Shown: positions 1 to 12,076, counted from the stretch's first letter. The stretch: 64,000 bases of DNA from Apium graveolens (GCF_009905375.1 NC_133647.1:137573263-137637262); one strand, 5' to 3'. Numbers and translations are program-made. The notes: generated by a model from the sequence alone, not told the origin.

Positions 1-264
1 TTATCAGAATATCAAACGACTCAGAGATAAAATCTTGCATAAATATAAAATTTCATTGATATATTGAGCAAATACATTTCATGAAATTTAAATTACATGC
101 TTAAAAGTACAAGATTGTCCTAAGCTACAAATCCTAACATCAACAGCTTTAGTCCTAAGCTAAGAAGCTAGACAAAGCTAACGGTGAAGAGAAACAGATA
201 ACTGCAATTATTTCTTCTTCCTACTCTCAACAAAAAGAACAGCGAGACGAATGATTCGCTCCTG

Positions 265-477
265 CTATCGGAGAGCTTCTCTCTGTTCCTCTTTCAAACG
301 CTCAAGATGGCGATGATAGTCCATGTAGAAGAACAAGAGGTCTGTGAGGACCTCTTGGGGAACTGAGTCCCAGATTTCATCAGGAATGGCAGTGATATGC
401 CATTCCTGCTGCCATTCAGTACACCTCAAATTGATAGTGAAAGTGTCATAGTTCAGAACTAAGTTAAAGTGAACCAT
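265..477 (-). CDS. Small ORF downstream of copia RNase H (70 aa)
   Basis: This ORF of 70 codons lies in the same orientation as the copia pol and 1.4 kb downstream of RNase H. It starts with a Met at 477 and has a short aromatic and acidic composition (Trp-rich middle, charged Leu/Glu/Arg-rich end). I do not recognise a domain. SIRE-type elements often carry an extra ORF between pol and the 3' LTR, so it could be a remnant of such an ORF. It could equally be a chance ORF. No signal peptide or membrane segment is visible. Confidence 0.35.
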   Translation of the reverse strand: MVHFNLVLNYDTFTINLRCTEWQQEWHITAIPDEIWDSVPQEVLTDLLFFYMDYHRHLERLKEEQREALR

Positions 478-1895
478 GTTTGTGATGAGAAAAAAAATGA
501 GTTTAAGAGAAAATGAGAGATGTGTTGGCTGGAATGAGGTGTTGGTTTATATAGCCAATAGAATACCAACAGACGCAAGGAAAATTGAATAGTTACAGGT
601 AGAAATAATTCTACCTCGTCTCCCTAGACTGATGAGAATAATAACAATCATAGGAAGTTTAAAACAGGATTTAATGCGCACACGAAACAAGTAAAAATTA
701 CTGTGCATAGACGAGTACCGCTAACCCAAATTATGTTGACTGTTAATATCTCACCCAAACATATTCTGATTTTAAATAAGACTGTTTCAGATTTTACCCA
801 CAAATAAGTCAAGCAAAGAATCAGAGTTTAATATCAGAACTTAGACTTATATCAGAACTTAACAGTCATCAGAACATGATTTCTTAACTCAAAAAGTGAA
901 TGCCTATTTCTGTAATTCTTCACACAAATTCTGATTTCGTTTCTTCAGAACTTAATCATCAGAACTTCCATCATTACTTGTCCTCAGAATTTATGCAACT
1001 GACACTTAAACGTTCATCTAAAACAACATTTATCACCACAGTAATTTTCATCATTCATATGGAGTGTATATGTGTGCAGTAAGCTAAATATCAGATAAAG
1101 ATTAAAGTCTGATTCACTTCAGTACATCTTAGAAATAAGGCAAAACTAAGAACTTTGCTTAAAATCTGTCATGCTACTGAAGTCTACTTTAGAATAAGTT
1201 CATGCATGAGTCCACCTCAACTATTTTGTGCTCATTTTATGCATCTTTTGAAATTCCATTTTACAGTGGCTTCTCAGTGTAAGTGAGTCACGACTGCTTA
1301 TCAAAATTTATGCTATTATCAGAGTATTTCTCCAGTAATCATAGAGTGTGAAAAGTCACCAAGAAAAATATTTATTTTGCTTTTCTTATGCATATTACTT
1401 AATACCAGCAATGCACTTGACTCTTCCCTTCCACATTTTTACTCTAGATCTCAAAGGAGTACCTGATTTTTAATTTCTTTTTCTTTTTCTTTTGATAAGT
1501 GAGGTTTATCAGCACTTAGTACAATCATCAGATTTACTAACATCAGAACTTAACAGATAAGAAGCACTATTCTAGTTTGTGACTTAGTAATGAGATACAC
1601 AAAGTAAACTTCAACTAAGCTCAGTATCAGAATTTGCTTGTGTTAAGAGATTTTCACATGAATAATTACTTCAAACATGGGATCTTTAGTATATTAAAGA
1701 CTACTAGGTCAGCATCTAGCATAGTTATCCTCATCGGATTGAATAGTCACAGAAACATTCATCTCACTATCAGAGTTTAGAAATTCACATCAGACAACAA
1801 TCAGTACTTAAGCAATTTTCAATTAAGCACAGAATACACAAAGATAGTAATATCTGTAAATACTGATCATAAAATCTGATGCATCAGAACAAAAA
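478..1895 (-). other. Copia 3' non-coding region with repeated TCAGAACTT words
   Basis: No supportable gene is seen here. The stretch is the spacer between RNase H and the downstream ORF of the copia element. On the plus strand it is dotted with the word TCAGAACTT and close variants (near 834, 852, 945, 958 and 1542), more often than chance would give. Confidence 0.6.
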
Positions 1896-2291
1896 CTAAG
1901 CAGATTTAGAGAAAGAACCTGAAACCATGCCAAGTTCATTTACCAATCTTGTAAAAGTAGCTTCACACAGTGGTTTTGTGAAGATATCTTCTAGTTGTTG
2001 ATCTGTTGGAACAAAGTGCAATTCCACTATACCTTCATCCACATGTTCCCTTATGAAAAGGTACCTAATGCTGATGTGCTTTGTCATTGAGTGTTGAACT
2101 TGATTACCTGTCATAGCAATAGCACTTTGATTATCACAGTAAATAGGGATTTTAAAATATGTTAACCCATAATCCAGTAACTGATTCTTCATCCAAAGAA
2201 TCTGTGCATAACAGCTTCCTGTAGCAATGTACTTTGCTTTTGCAGTTGATGTGGAAATTGACTTTTGTTTCTTGCTAAACCAAGAAACCAA
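1896..2291 (-). pseudogene. Copia RNase H domain
   Basis: This 131-codon frame is the C-terminal RNase H of the copia polyprotein. It shows the copia hallmarks: a W-F-S-K-K-Q start, STA-A-YIA, the CDNQSA motif, a K-H-I-S-IR-like motif, and the closing D-I-F-T-K-P-L segment. It would degrade the RNA strand of the RNA-DNA hybrid during reverse transcription. It is separated from the reverse transcriptase frame by about 260 bases holding stop codons in all relevant frames, so it is not translated as part of an intact polyprotein. Confidence 0.85.
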
Positions 2292-2549
2292 TCTGCCTCC
2301 AAGAAATTGGCAGCTTCCACTTGTGCTTTTCCTGTCAATTTTGCATCCTGCAAAATTTGCATCTGACTAACCTATTAGTTTAAAGTCTTATTCTCTAGGA
2401 TACCACAATCTCAGATCAGATGTTCCCTTAAGATACTTGAAATTTTTTTTCACAGCTGTTAAGTGAGGTTCTCTTGGATCTACTTGAAATCTTGCACAAA
2501 GACAGGTAGCATACATGATATCAGGTCTACTAGCAGTAAGATAGAGTAG

Positions 2550-3952
2550 TTAGCCAATCATACCTCTATAATCAGTAATATCTACTGATATAACAGTATC
2601 CTTATCCAATTTTGTTGCAGTGGCCATGGGAGTGGATGCACTTGAACAATCTTGCATTCCAAATTTCTTCAGCAAATTTCTGGTGTACTTGGTTTGACAA
2701 ATAAAAGTGCCTTCTTCATTCTGCATGACTTGAAGGCCTAGAAAATAGCTAAGTTCCCCATCATACTCATTTGATATCTTGACCGCATCAGTTTGGCAAA
2801 CTTCTTGCAAAGTCTGTCATTCGTAGAACCAAAAATGATATCATCAACATATATCTGTACCAAAAGTAAGTCCTTTCCATGGTTGAGGTAGAACAGAGTT
2901 TTGTCAATAGTTCCTCTGTTAAATCCACTTTCCAGAAGAAACTGAGCTAAAGTCTCATACCATGCTCTTGGAGCTTGCTTAAGGCCATAAAGTACTTTAT
3001 CAAGCCTGTAGACATGATTTAGAAATTTGGAATCTACAAAGCCTGGAGGTTGTTCAATATCCATTTGAAAGATAGTAAACTTCTTGTGAGAAGCATAAGC
3101 CAAAAATATCCTTATGGCTTCCAATCTAGCAACTGGTGCAAATGTTTCATCATAATCAATTCCCTCCTGTTGAGAATATCCTTTTGCAACCAGCCTTGCT
3201 TTATTCCTTGTAATTATGCCATCACTATCAGTTTTGTTTCTGAACACCCACTTTGTACCAACAACAGATTTGTTCTTTGGTCTTGGCACCAGGGTCCAGA
3301 CTTTGTTTCTTTCAAATTCATTTAACTCTTCCTGCATTGCTTGCACCCAATCAGCATCTTGAAGAGCTGCTTCCACTTTCTTTGGTTCAGTCTGAAAGAG
3401 AAAAGAATTATAGAGACATTCACTTGAAGTAGCTGTTCTAGTTCTGACACCTGCATCAGGATTTCCAATAATTAAGTCAGCTGTATGTGATTTAGTCCAC
3501 TTCCTTACAGATGGAAGGTTTTCTCTAGAACTGGATGCTCCCCCATGATCCATGCTATCTTCATCAACATTTTCTAATACTCCCCCTGAAACTATGTTCT
3601 CTGAGTTGGATCCTTCAGAATTTAAGTTATCAGAACTATCAGAACTTGGCTTATCAGAACTTGACGAATCAGAACTTGAAGAGCCAGTTTCATGTTCTGA
3701 TGCTTCTTGAGATGTGGTTGTATCTTCAGTATGCTCCCCTTGCACAGGTGCATCTTCCTTTGGCGTAATCACCACAGTTTCAATAACATCAGAGTATAAT
3801 CCATCAGAGTTTGCAGTATCAGGATTTAGACTGTCAAGATTTTCAGTATCAGAATTTAAGTCTTCATTTTCAAATCTCAGCTGATCATGATCATTGAAAT
3901 CTTCAAGTCCTGTAATCTTCTTATCATCAAAGGAGACATTGATAGATTCCAT
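2550..3952 (-). pseudogene. Copia reverse transcriptase with acidic Ser-rich spacer
   Basis: Two overlapping minus-strand frames (2738-3952 and 2550-2810) carry the copia reverse transcriptase. The long frame begins with about 140 residues rich in Ser, Asp, Glu and Asn, then enters the RT domain. Landmarks are the WVFRNK start, [32 protein letters not shown] and the catalytic YVDD. The second frame continues the domain ([11 protein letters not shown]), so a frameshift lies at about 2740-2810. The Ser/Asp-rich spacer sits between integrase and RT and is built from repeats of codons reading Ser-Ser-Asp. The YVDD box is intact but the polyprotein is broken. Confidence 0.9.
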
Positions 3953-4051
3953 GACAACCCTTGTTCTTTAATTGTAGACTCTGAAGGCTTTTTTGGAAAG
4001 TGGATATCCAACAAAAATTCCTTCATCGGCTTTTAAATCAAATTTGGATAG

Positions 4052-5200
4052 CTATTCAGGGTGAGTCTTAAGAACAAAACACTTGCATCCAAATACATGA
4101 AAATACTTCAGATTTGGCTTCTTTTTCTTCACCATCTCATATGGTATCTTTCCATGCTTGTTAATGAGTGTTGCAATCTGATTAAAACAAGCAGTTTGCA
4201 CAGCTTCAGCCCAAAAATAGGTTGGTAGCTTTGCTTCATCAAGCATTATTCGTGCAGCTTCAACAAGAGTTCTATTCTTTCTTTCAACAACTCTATTTTG
4301 CTGTGGAGTTCCAGGAGCAGAAAATTCCTGCTTTATTCCATGGTCTTTGCAGAACTCTTCCATGATCAAATTCTTGAACTCGGTGCCATTATCACTTCTT
4401 ATTATCTTCACAGAATCTTTGACCAATTTATCCAGTTGCTTGACATGATCAATCAAGATAGATGCAGTTTCACTTTTTGTGTGCAAAAAATACACCCATG
4501 TGTATCTGGTGAACTCATCCACTATGACCATAGCATATTTCTTCTTTGCAATAGACATGACATTCACTGGACCAAATAGATCTACATGTAGTAGGTGATA
4601 AGGCTCAAGAATTGATGATTCAGTCTTGCTCTTGAATGAAGATTTTCTTTGTTTAGCCTTCTGACAAGAATCACAAAGGCCATCAGGAGCAAATACTGAT
4701 TTTGGCAGTCCTCTCACAAGATCTTTCTTGACTAGTTTATTTATATTGTTGAAATTTAAATGAGAGAGTTTCTTGTGCCAATTCCAGCTTTCTTCAATTG
4801 ATGCTCTACTTAACAGACAGATTGCAGAACCATCAGTACTTGTTGAAAGCTTGGCTTCATAAATGTTACCATGCCTGTATCCTTTCAGAACAACTTTGCC
4901 TGTAGATTTGCTTACAACTTCACAGTGTTCTTCAAAGAAATCCACATGATAACCTCTGTCACAGATTTGACTAACACTCAGCAGATTGTGTTTAAGTCCT
5001 GAGACCAGAGCTACTTCTTTAATGATGACATTCCCAATATTGATATTGCCATATCCCAGTATTTTTCCAATGTTGCCATCTCCATAAGAAACACTTGGGC
5101 CAGCTTTCTCCCCAAAGTCTGATAGCAGGGCTTTATTTCCAGTCATATGTCCTGAACATCCACTGTCCAGAACTAGGATGTTTTTCCTGTTGCCCTGCAA
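4052..5200 (-). pseudogene. Copia protease C-terminal part and integrase
   Basis: This 382-codon frame starts at the protease active site (LDSGCSGHM) and runs through the pre-integrase zinc module (WHKKLSH, then CDSCQ, an HHCC arrangement) into the integrase core. The catalytic triad is visible: Asp in HVDLFGP, Asp in RSDNGTEF and Glu in the QNRVVERKNRT segment. A short stop-bearing gap separates it from gag (5213) and from the RT frame (3952). The role in the element is maturation of the polyprotein and insertion of the cDNA into chromosomes. The residues look complete but the frame is cut from its neighbours. Confidence 0.9.
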
Positions 5201-5212
5201 TCACAAAAACCA

Positions 5213-6798
5213 TTAATGATTAGTTTTAAGGACCCAAACTTGTTTGGATCCTTTGGCCTTATTAAGTTTGTTAACATTTGCAACAGATTTAGCATCAGAG
5301 TTTATGTTAACATTTTTCTTATTAGCATTTACACTATCAGACTTTGTATCAGAACTTACACTAGAAGGAACAATGCTAACTTTCTTTAAAGAAGGTTTTA
5401 TTTGATAATAATCATAGTACACACTATGATATTCCTTACAAGTATAATTGGAATGCCATAAACTACCATAATGAAAACAAGGATTTTGTGGCCTATATCT
5501 AACAGACTGACTCTTAACTCCTGATTTTGAAGGTAAGGAGTTTATTTTCTTATTTTTGCTGCAAAAAGAAGCCAGATGGTTAGAACTTCCACAGTTATGA
5601 CATGTTTTTCTAGGAGCATCAGGAACAGGCTTATAATCATTGCTTTTATTCATGCCTTCCTTTCCATTCCTATTTTTCCTAGGTGACTTTACCTTGTTTA
5701 CATTCTTAACATCTTTCAGCTTATGCTTAAGCTGCTTCTTTGTCATTAAGCCTACGTTAACTTCAGTTGTCTTTTCCTGTTTTAGTTTGTCAGAAGTTAA
5801 TTCCTCTTTAACTTCTGATTTCTCAGTATCAGACTTTACAGCTACAAACTTAACAGGTTTTAACTTTGGCTTTTGTTTAACAACTATAGGCTTAATTTCT
5901 ACAATTCCTTTATCATTCTTATCATCTCCATAACCTAAGCCCTCTTTCCAGTTTCCACTACTTAACAAATTCTGAGTTGTTCTGTTAGAGTTAGTCCAAG
6001 TCCTGATAATCTCTCTTTCCTTTTCTAACTCAGATTTTAGAGATTCATTCATTTTAAGTACTTCATCCCTAACATAGAAAGCATCATCTCTATCTTTCTG
6101 AGTTTGATGGAACATGACTAACTCTTTTTCTAAATAATTATTCCTCTTTTTACAAGCAAGATTTTCATTAGTTAATCTTTCACATGTTAATGTTTGATCT
6201 CTATAACTAATGAACATGGTTTTAAGATATCTTCCCAACTCATTAATGTCATCAGTATGAAAGGCATAAGTAGTTTGAGGTACCTTTAACTCAGCAGCTT
6301 CAGAACTGCTATCAGCATTTGCCATCAAGGCATAGTTCACCTCACTTTCAGAATCTGAAGTGTTTGTCCAGCTTTTCTTTTTTGTAACAAGAGCCTTGCC
6401 TTTGTCACTCTTCACTTTCTTGCAATCAGGAGATATGTGTCCTTTCTCACCACAGTTGTAGCATTTGACATTTGTGTAATCTCCTCTGTCAGACTTCCCT
6501 CCTTTACCTTCAGATTTTCTGAAATTCTTCTTATCAGAACTTGCACCTTTTCTGGAAAATTTCTTTCCCTTCCTGAACTTTCTGTATACAATCCTTGTGA
6601 TTCCTTTCACCATAAGAGCACACAGCTTCATCATCTCTTCATCAACATCCATCTCTGGCAAGCTTTCAGTTTCTGAGTCATCATCACTATCAGAACTTGA
6701 TGACTCAGTGTCAAACTTTGTGATGAGCACTTTTCCCTTGCCTTTCCTTGAGGTAGCTGCCTTGGGGGATTCTTCCTCAGCCTTAAGAGCAACTGTCC
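5213..6798 (-). pseudogene. Copia gag, C-terminal part (zinc knuckles)
   Basis: This frame encodes the nucleocapsid half of the copia gag. It has a CCHC knuckle (CYNCGEKGHISPDC), a second Cys/His cluster (CHNCGSSNHLASFC) and a third, looser one, separated by Lys/Ser-rich and coiled-coil-like stretches (around residues 220-290). The frame is open to 6811, but its first codons come from the inserted gypsy LTR. The real gag continues at 27154 beyond the insertion. Gag would package the element RNA; this copy cannot make a complete protein. Confidence 0.85.
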
Positions 6799-6803
6799 TT
6801 GAC
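6799..6803. repeat. Target-site duplication TTGAC (left copy)
   Basis: TTGAC directly precedes the TGTAACACCCCC start of the gypsy LTR. The same five bases follow the LTR end at 27149-27153. This shows that 6804-27148 is one insertion into the copia gag. Confidence 0.92.
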
Positions 6804-8718
6804 TGTAACACCCCCAGATCCGGGGTCAGGGATCCGGGTTGTCACGAGTTCCATTTCCCTTAATAATACTTAACCTTAACAATCAACCAACTACTGCGTA
6901 CTGTGACCCCACAATATACACACACACACCACAAGTTATAGTCTCAGAGATGAAAACCAAAAATAACACAAGTCATTTATTCCACAATTATAAACCATTT
7001 CACCTCAAAAGGGTTTCTGAATAATTTACATATTCTTTGCCATTATTACAATTCATAATATACATAAGTCTGGTTCATCAATAGTTGAAGCCTAGCCTAT
7101 TGGTAGTTCCTACCTCAGCTACGGCGGCATCAATGCTTCCAGAAAACTGCGGAACGTTTCCTAACCGCTTGCGAATTGGAAGCTTGGTCCTGTTCATCTT
7201 TTCTATCTGATGTTGTGTGATGAGAGAAGAAAGCAAGGGTGAGAAACACGCCCACCGAAATAATATGCATAATAATTAACAATATATGAGCATTCTCATA
7301 GTACTCATGAAAGTCTTGGTCAAGAAGAAATGAACCAAGTTTGACCTCTTAATGCGACGAAGTCATAAAATATTCAGTATATATACTTATATACTTTTCA
7401 AAATCTTTGAAATCCTCTGCCATGTATAATATACACAGAGTTCCAGTTTATAACTGTATAAAAATATCGTTGTAAGGTGATCTCATACATCTAACCTTGT
7501 CTCAACGTTTTTCTGAAAATCTTTGTCATGCATAAGATAATCATTTACTATATATAAGTTGAAAGGATGAAGTTACAAGATACTCCAATATACTTATATC
7601 CTTTCCGAATACTACTTGAATTACCACCGTTCAAGGTATAAATAGTTCATTACATATATGGAGCTACAAGGCATAACTTGTATATAATCAATCTTTGAAA
7701 TATCATTCAAATGAAATGAAGTTACGAGATACTTCATTTGATGGAAACATCATTTTGAAAACTCGACCCTACCAACACTCAACAATCGCCCAGCCGTAGC
7801 CTTTCTATCGAAGTGCTCTGGGTAGTCTTGCAGAAATATCCAACTGGATGATGAACTCATTACGGGAGTTTACCGCGCCAGGAAGACCACTTACGATGAT
7901 CAGTCGTAGTAGTGCAACCCCGCCATTTTCTACATGTAGAGGAGAACCTGTCGGATTTACTTGTCAACCGAACACTGGACTCCTAAGGAATGAACCGTCT
8001 TAGCGGAACTTCCAGGCCACTTGGGCCAATATAATTAAGCTGGGCCGGCGCCACTCGACCACTTACGCCACTCCTAGTTCAGATGAAATCCATGACTCTG
8101 AAACATAAAGCTCGTCCCCCCTTTCCCCAAGTAGAAACTTGTTGATACGGCTCCACCAAGAAGTCGTATCTAGTTGGAAAGGAAAACTCACCGATATTTC
8201 CCTAGAGATGCCTGTTAATGGATTAATTTGTTCCAAGAATTTTACTTCTCGTGTGTTGGGTAAGTAATCAAAAACTCTTTTATCCAAAATAGCAACCTTG
8301 TTGCGAATATAAAACACACCACAGAGCTGGATCCCTCAGGTTTTGAGCGAGTATTTAAATTCCCTTCGAAAGGAGGATCTTAAATATAAAAATGAGTTTT
8401 GGGATCCGCCCTAACTTTTAAAATTATTTTGAAGACTCGAAAACATTTTAAAGAATGTTTATAGTGATGTTGATTTAATAAAATAAATCAGTCCCAATAT
8501 ATTAGAAAATATCTGAATATTATTATTTAAATAATATTCCCATAAAGAGTAATCTTTATAAAAATAATTGAAGTAGAAGTTTTAAAACTTATACTTGAAA
8601 TGAATATTAAATAACCAAAGATATACTTATACGAAAGTACTATCTTTATTTGAATAATCAAAAGTGAGTTTGATTATCGACACATTATTCTTTAATAAAA
8701 TAAAGAATATTATTTAGT

Positions 8719-8890
8719 AAATAAGCGGAGTCATAAGTTCTCAAATGAATATTCAAAAATAATATTCATTAAATAAAATAAACGGAGTCATATGTCCTCG
8801 AATGAATAATCAAAATAATATTCATTAATATGAATAAACGGAGTCATAAGCCCTTGAATGAATATTCAAAATAATATTCATTAATAAAAA
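8719..8890. repeat. Tandem 56-58-bp module in the LTR (three copies)
   Basis: Three copies of a unit containing CGGAGTCATA followed by GAATGAATATTCAAAATAAT start near 8725, 8783 and 8839. The same three copies occur in the other LTR at about 24893, 24950 and 25006, so the array predates this insertion. Confidence 0.8.
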
Positions 8891-9795
8891 TAAAATTATC
8901 GAATAAACCTTATTCGATTCATAGTTTTGAAAACTATATCTATATCTATATATATATATATATATATTATACTCGGGAACATCGACTCCCGGTTTTAGAA
9001 AATGTTCACTTTTGGGTCCCCTATACTAAGGGTATATGCCATTACTGCTTATCTCTAGCATAGGTATTATGCAACTAATAAGAATTTGAATCAACAGATA
9101 TATATCAAGATTTGCTAATTAACCATCATGCATCTATCACAAGATAATGCATATACATATGTATACATCACAACAACAGTATAACGGGTAGAAAACTTGC
9201 TTGAGCGACTGGGGCTGATAAATGGCTTGGGACGAGTCTGGTAACCTATAAACAACATATAAGTTGGAATTAAACCAAAGTCGCTTATGAATCTATACTT
9301 TAACCAATTAGACCCTAACGTTCGCTTTTGTGCTTAACGATTCACTTAAGTCGCTCGAGTACCCTCGGCTCCACCATTTTTAATAAATTAACAATTAAGG
9401 GTTTTAAGGAGATTCTTTTGCGAGTACCCTACCAACTGCCTAATCCACTTAACATAATTGTTTTATACACCAATTAGTCATTTAAAGTCCTTAACCAAGG
9501 TTTCAAAGTAAGGCGAGGGGTAAGGGTTCGGTCGCGAAACGCCATTTCATAAAATGGTCGTTTCTCCTAAACCGTACTTCGGATTCAAGCGAACCACATA
9601 TCAAAAAGAAGCTCGTAACATGAACTATATAATCATAGCAATGGTCAAAACCTAACAGTGAGTTCATGGGTCCTGATGTTAAGAACAAAAACAGTCTAAA
9701 GTAAATTGGGCATTACGACGGCTATGTTTACGCGATTACCAAATTTTATCCTACTCCAAATCAACCACAAATCAATCATGTCACACCCCCAACTT

Positions 9796-10326
9796 AAAGA
9801 GTATCAAATCGGCTGAAAACTTATATCCTGAAATATCGATCTCACACTTCGGATAGAATTGATTCACAAGAATCTTCTCTTGGTTCGCAATTACCACATT
9901 TACTACCTCACTCATAATCATTTTATCACATTGAAGCTTATCAACAAAAGATTATGATATGAAAGATCTTGTTGCTCCCGAATCAATCAATACTTTAGCT
10001 TTGACATTATTGAGTAAAAGTGTACCTGCTATCATCTCAGAATTCTGAATAGCATCCTTCATTTTCAGATTAAATGTCCTTGTTGTTGCTTGCGGGGTTG
10101 GTGAGGGTGGTGGAGGTAATGCCAATACCTCAGCTGGCACGCTCGCACTGGTACTTGCCACGTTCATTAGAGCTTTGACTGGTCCGATTGCCTTACACTC
10201 CCAAGCCATGTGTCCAGTCTTCCCACACTTGTAGCACGTAACTCCTGGCTTCGGCATCTTGCACTCATTCGCCAAATGTCCCTTCTGATTGCACCTATAG
10301 CATGTCATGCTCAACTTATTACACAC
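9796..10326 (-). pseudogene. Gypsy nucleocapsid knuckles and truncated protease
   Basis: The minus-strand frame carries two CCHC knuckles (CYRCNQKGHLANEC and CYKCGKTGHMAWEC), a Pro-rich linker, then the aspartic protease site (LIDSGATRSFIS). A stop follows at 9952. Beyond it the same frame keeps protease-like sequence (for example VNQFYPKCEIDISG) down to about 9796, where it meets the LTR terminus. The protease is therefore both stopped and cut short. Confidence 0.85.
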
Positions 10327-10416
10327 TCCGGGGTGCCTTCTTCCATAGTGCTTGCATTCGGGTCTCTGGAACCTGTTTTCTCCAACTTGTCCTTGGCTTG
10401 CCTGGTTGTTCCCTTT

Positions 10417-11279
10417 TCATTCTTGCTTTTTGCCCAAATTTCCCTTCTTTTGAAAATTTCTGCCCTTATGGAATCTGATCCTCTTTACATTCCGATCTTG
10501 TGAACTTCCGGCTTCAGACTTTTCTCCATAAAATGGAACCTTCCTCTTCTTGTTATCCCTTTCCTTCCTTGACTGCGTCCCATTATTCTCAATCAGAGTA
10601 GCTTTCTGTACTACTCCCGCATAAGTTTCAAGCTCAAACATAGCCACTCTATCTTTGATCCAAGGCTCAAATCCTTGCTGAAATTTCAACGCTTTTTCCT
10701 CCTCGGTGCTGGTATACTTTGTTACAAACCTTGACAACTTAGTGAACTTCTTCTCATATTCTAATACAGTCATGTTCCATTGCTTCAACTCAAGAAATTT
10801 AGCTCCATCTGATTCTGCATGTACTTAGGGTAATACTTGTCCAAAAATAACTTTTTAAATCTCTCCCAAGAAACTTGTTGAGTTGCTTCCATAGCTTTTA
10901 CTGATTCCCACCAATAGATGACTTCACCCTTCAAGAAGTAAGTAGCATACGGCGTCTTCTGATCGTCTCCTAACTGTACCAACTCAAAAGCCCTTTCCAT
11001 TTCCTTAATCCATGTGTTAGCTATTACTGGATCAGTGGTATCATGGAATACAGGTGGATTCACATTATGAAAAGCTTTGAAAGTGACAACTTGTCTAGGT
11101 GGTACTGGTGGTTCAGGTGGTTGGTGTGGTTCACGGTTATCTTGGTTTTCAATTCGCTGTTGAAGGGTTAGTTGTTGTTGAGCTATAGCATTGGTTTGTT
11201 GTTGCAAAGCTTCCAGTAATCGAAGAATATTTGGGTCTGTGGTGGATGTGGTTGTAGGGTTCTTCTTTTTGGGAGGCAT
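10417..11279 (-). pseudogene. Gypsy gag (capsid), frameshifted
   Basis: Two abutting frames (10785-11279 and 10417-10788) make up one retrotransposon gag. The first starts MPPKKK, has a Gln-rich segment, then the typical Ty3 gag core words (YWWESVK, WERFKKLFLDKYYP). The second continues the core (YEKKFTKLSRF, KFQQGFEPWIKDRV) and ends in a basic tail (KKRKVPFYGEKS). A frameshift near 10786 and a stop before 10417 break the protein. The role would be formation of the virus-like particle. Confidence 0.85.
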
Positions 11280-11597
11280 AATCCTGAAATAAGAGTTATG
11301 TCAAAACAGATATGAATGATTAAAATAATTTGAGGGTATCGCATGGCATTCTTATTTACTTATGAGGTCAAGTTTCAAATTAAGCAGATATGGCGATGCA
11401 TATAAAAGCGTAAAATAACAGTTGAGAGCAAATGGAACAATAGAGCATGATTATTAGAATTTAAAGGTCACAATACATAGGATTAGAACAAAGTCTGATT
11501 CTAGGAATAACAGGCTTAGTTAAAGGAAATAACGGAAACAACTGGGAATTCTACGGAGTCTGATAATACAACAACATGAAAAGGTAAATGGAAAGAA

Positions 11598-11900
11598 CTA
11601 AGGCTCCACTCCATCTGAACGGGGCTTGGTAGTCTTTTCCTCTCGAAGCGTCTTCACAATGCTCTGGAGCTCATCCGCCACCATCTGAATGACATACTGG
11701 CTGGTGCGGTCTCGGTGCGCTGGCATCTCCTCAAGCTTAGTGTTGACGTACTGAACCAAGGTCTCAAGTCTCGCAGTCATTTGCTCATTGGGCTTCCCTT
11801 CATAGTTTCGGCTGTCCGGGTACACGTTCTTTAGTCGGTCTATCAGTTGGTCGTACTTGCCCTGAAGCATGTCGAACTCACGCCTCAACTCAGCATACAC
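11598..11900 (-). CDS. Leader ORF upstream of gypsy gag (100 aa)
   Basis: An open frame lies between the primer site and gag on the sense strand. It is hydrophilic and helix-prone, with heptad-like Leu/Met/Val spacing (ELRREFDMLQGKYDQLIDRL, then LETLVQYVNTKLEEM), which suggests a coiled coil. The frame stays open upstream to about 11965 with a Ser-rich stretch. I recognise no family. It may be a translated leader ORF of this gypsy lineage or an N-terminal gag exon. The retained reading frame in an otherwise broken element argues against chance. Confidence 0.4.
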   Translation of the reverse strand: MYAELRREFDMLQGKYDQLIDRLKNVYPDSRNYEGKPNEQMTARLETLVQYVNTKLEEMPAHRDRTSQYVIQMVADELQSIVKTLREEKTTKPRSDGVEP

Positions 11901-12076
11901 GGAGAAAGCAATGGTGTCGTCTGTCCCAGAGGATGACGAGGAATGCGCCCTTTGCTGATAAACTAATAAAAGGAGTATTAATAATAAACTTACTTAACCT
12001 ACTCTCTCGCATATTATCTATAACCTATACATATACCCTATAACCTATTTGGGCTGTCCAGGGACTCTAAACCGTA

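Larger units (their letters stand above)
1..6803 (-). mobile_element. SIRE-like Ty1/copia element, 3' portion
   Basis: This is the 3' part of a minus-strand copia retrotransposon. Reading leftwards the order is gag, protease, integrase, reverse transcriptase, RNase H, then a long downstream region. Integrase before reverse transcriptase defines copia. The large size and the long region after RNase H fit the SIRE/Maximus lineage. The element is split by a gypsy insertion after 6803 and resumes at 27149. Its 3' LTR lies left of the window. Its frames contain stops and shifts, so it is not autonomous now. Confidence 0.9.

Noticed and set aside
8063..8317. 84-codon minus ORF and its twin at 24230-24484
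   Set aside because: Both lie in the gypsy LTRs as copies of each other; no gag or pol motif and no host homology is recognised.
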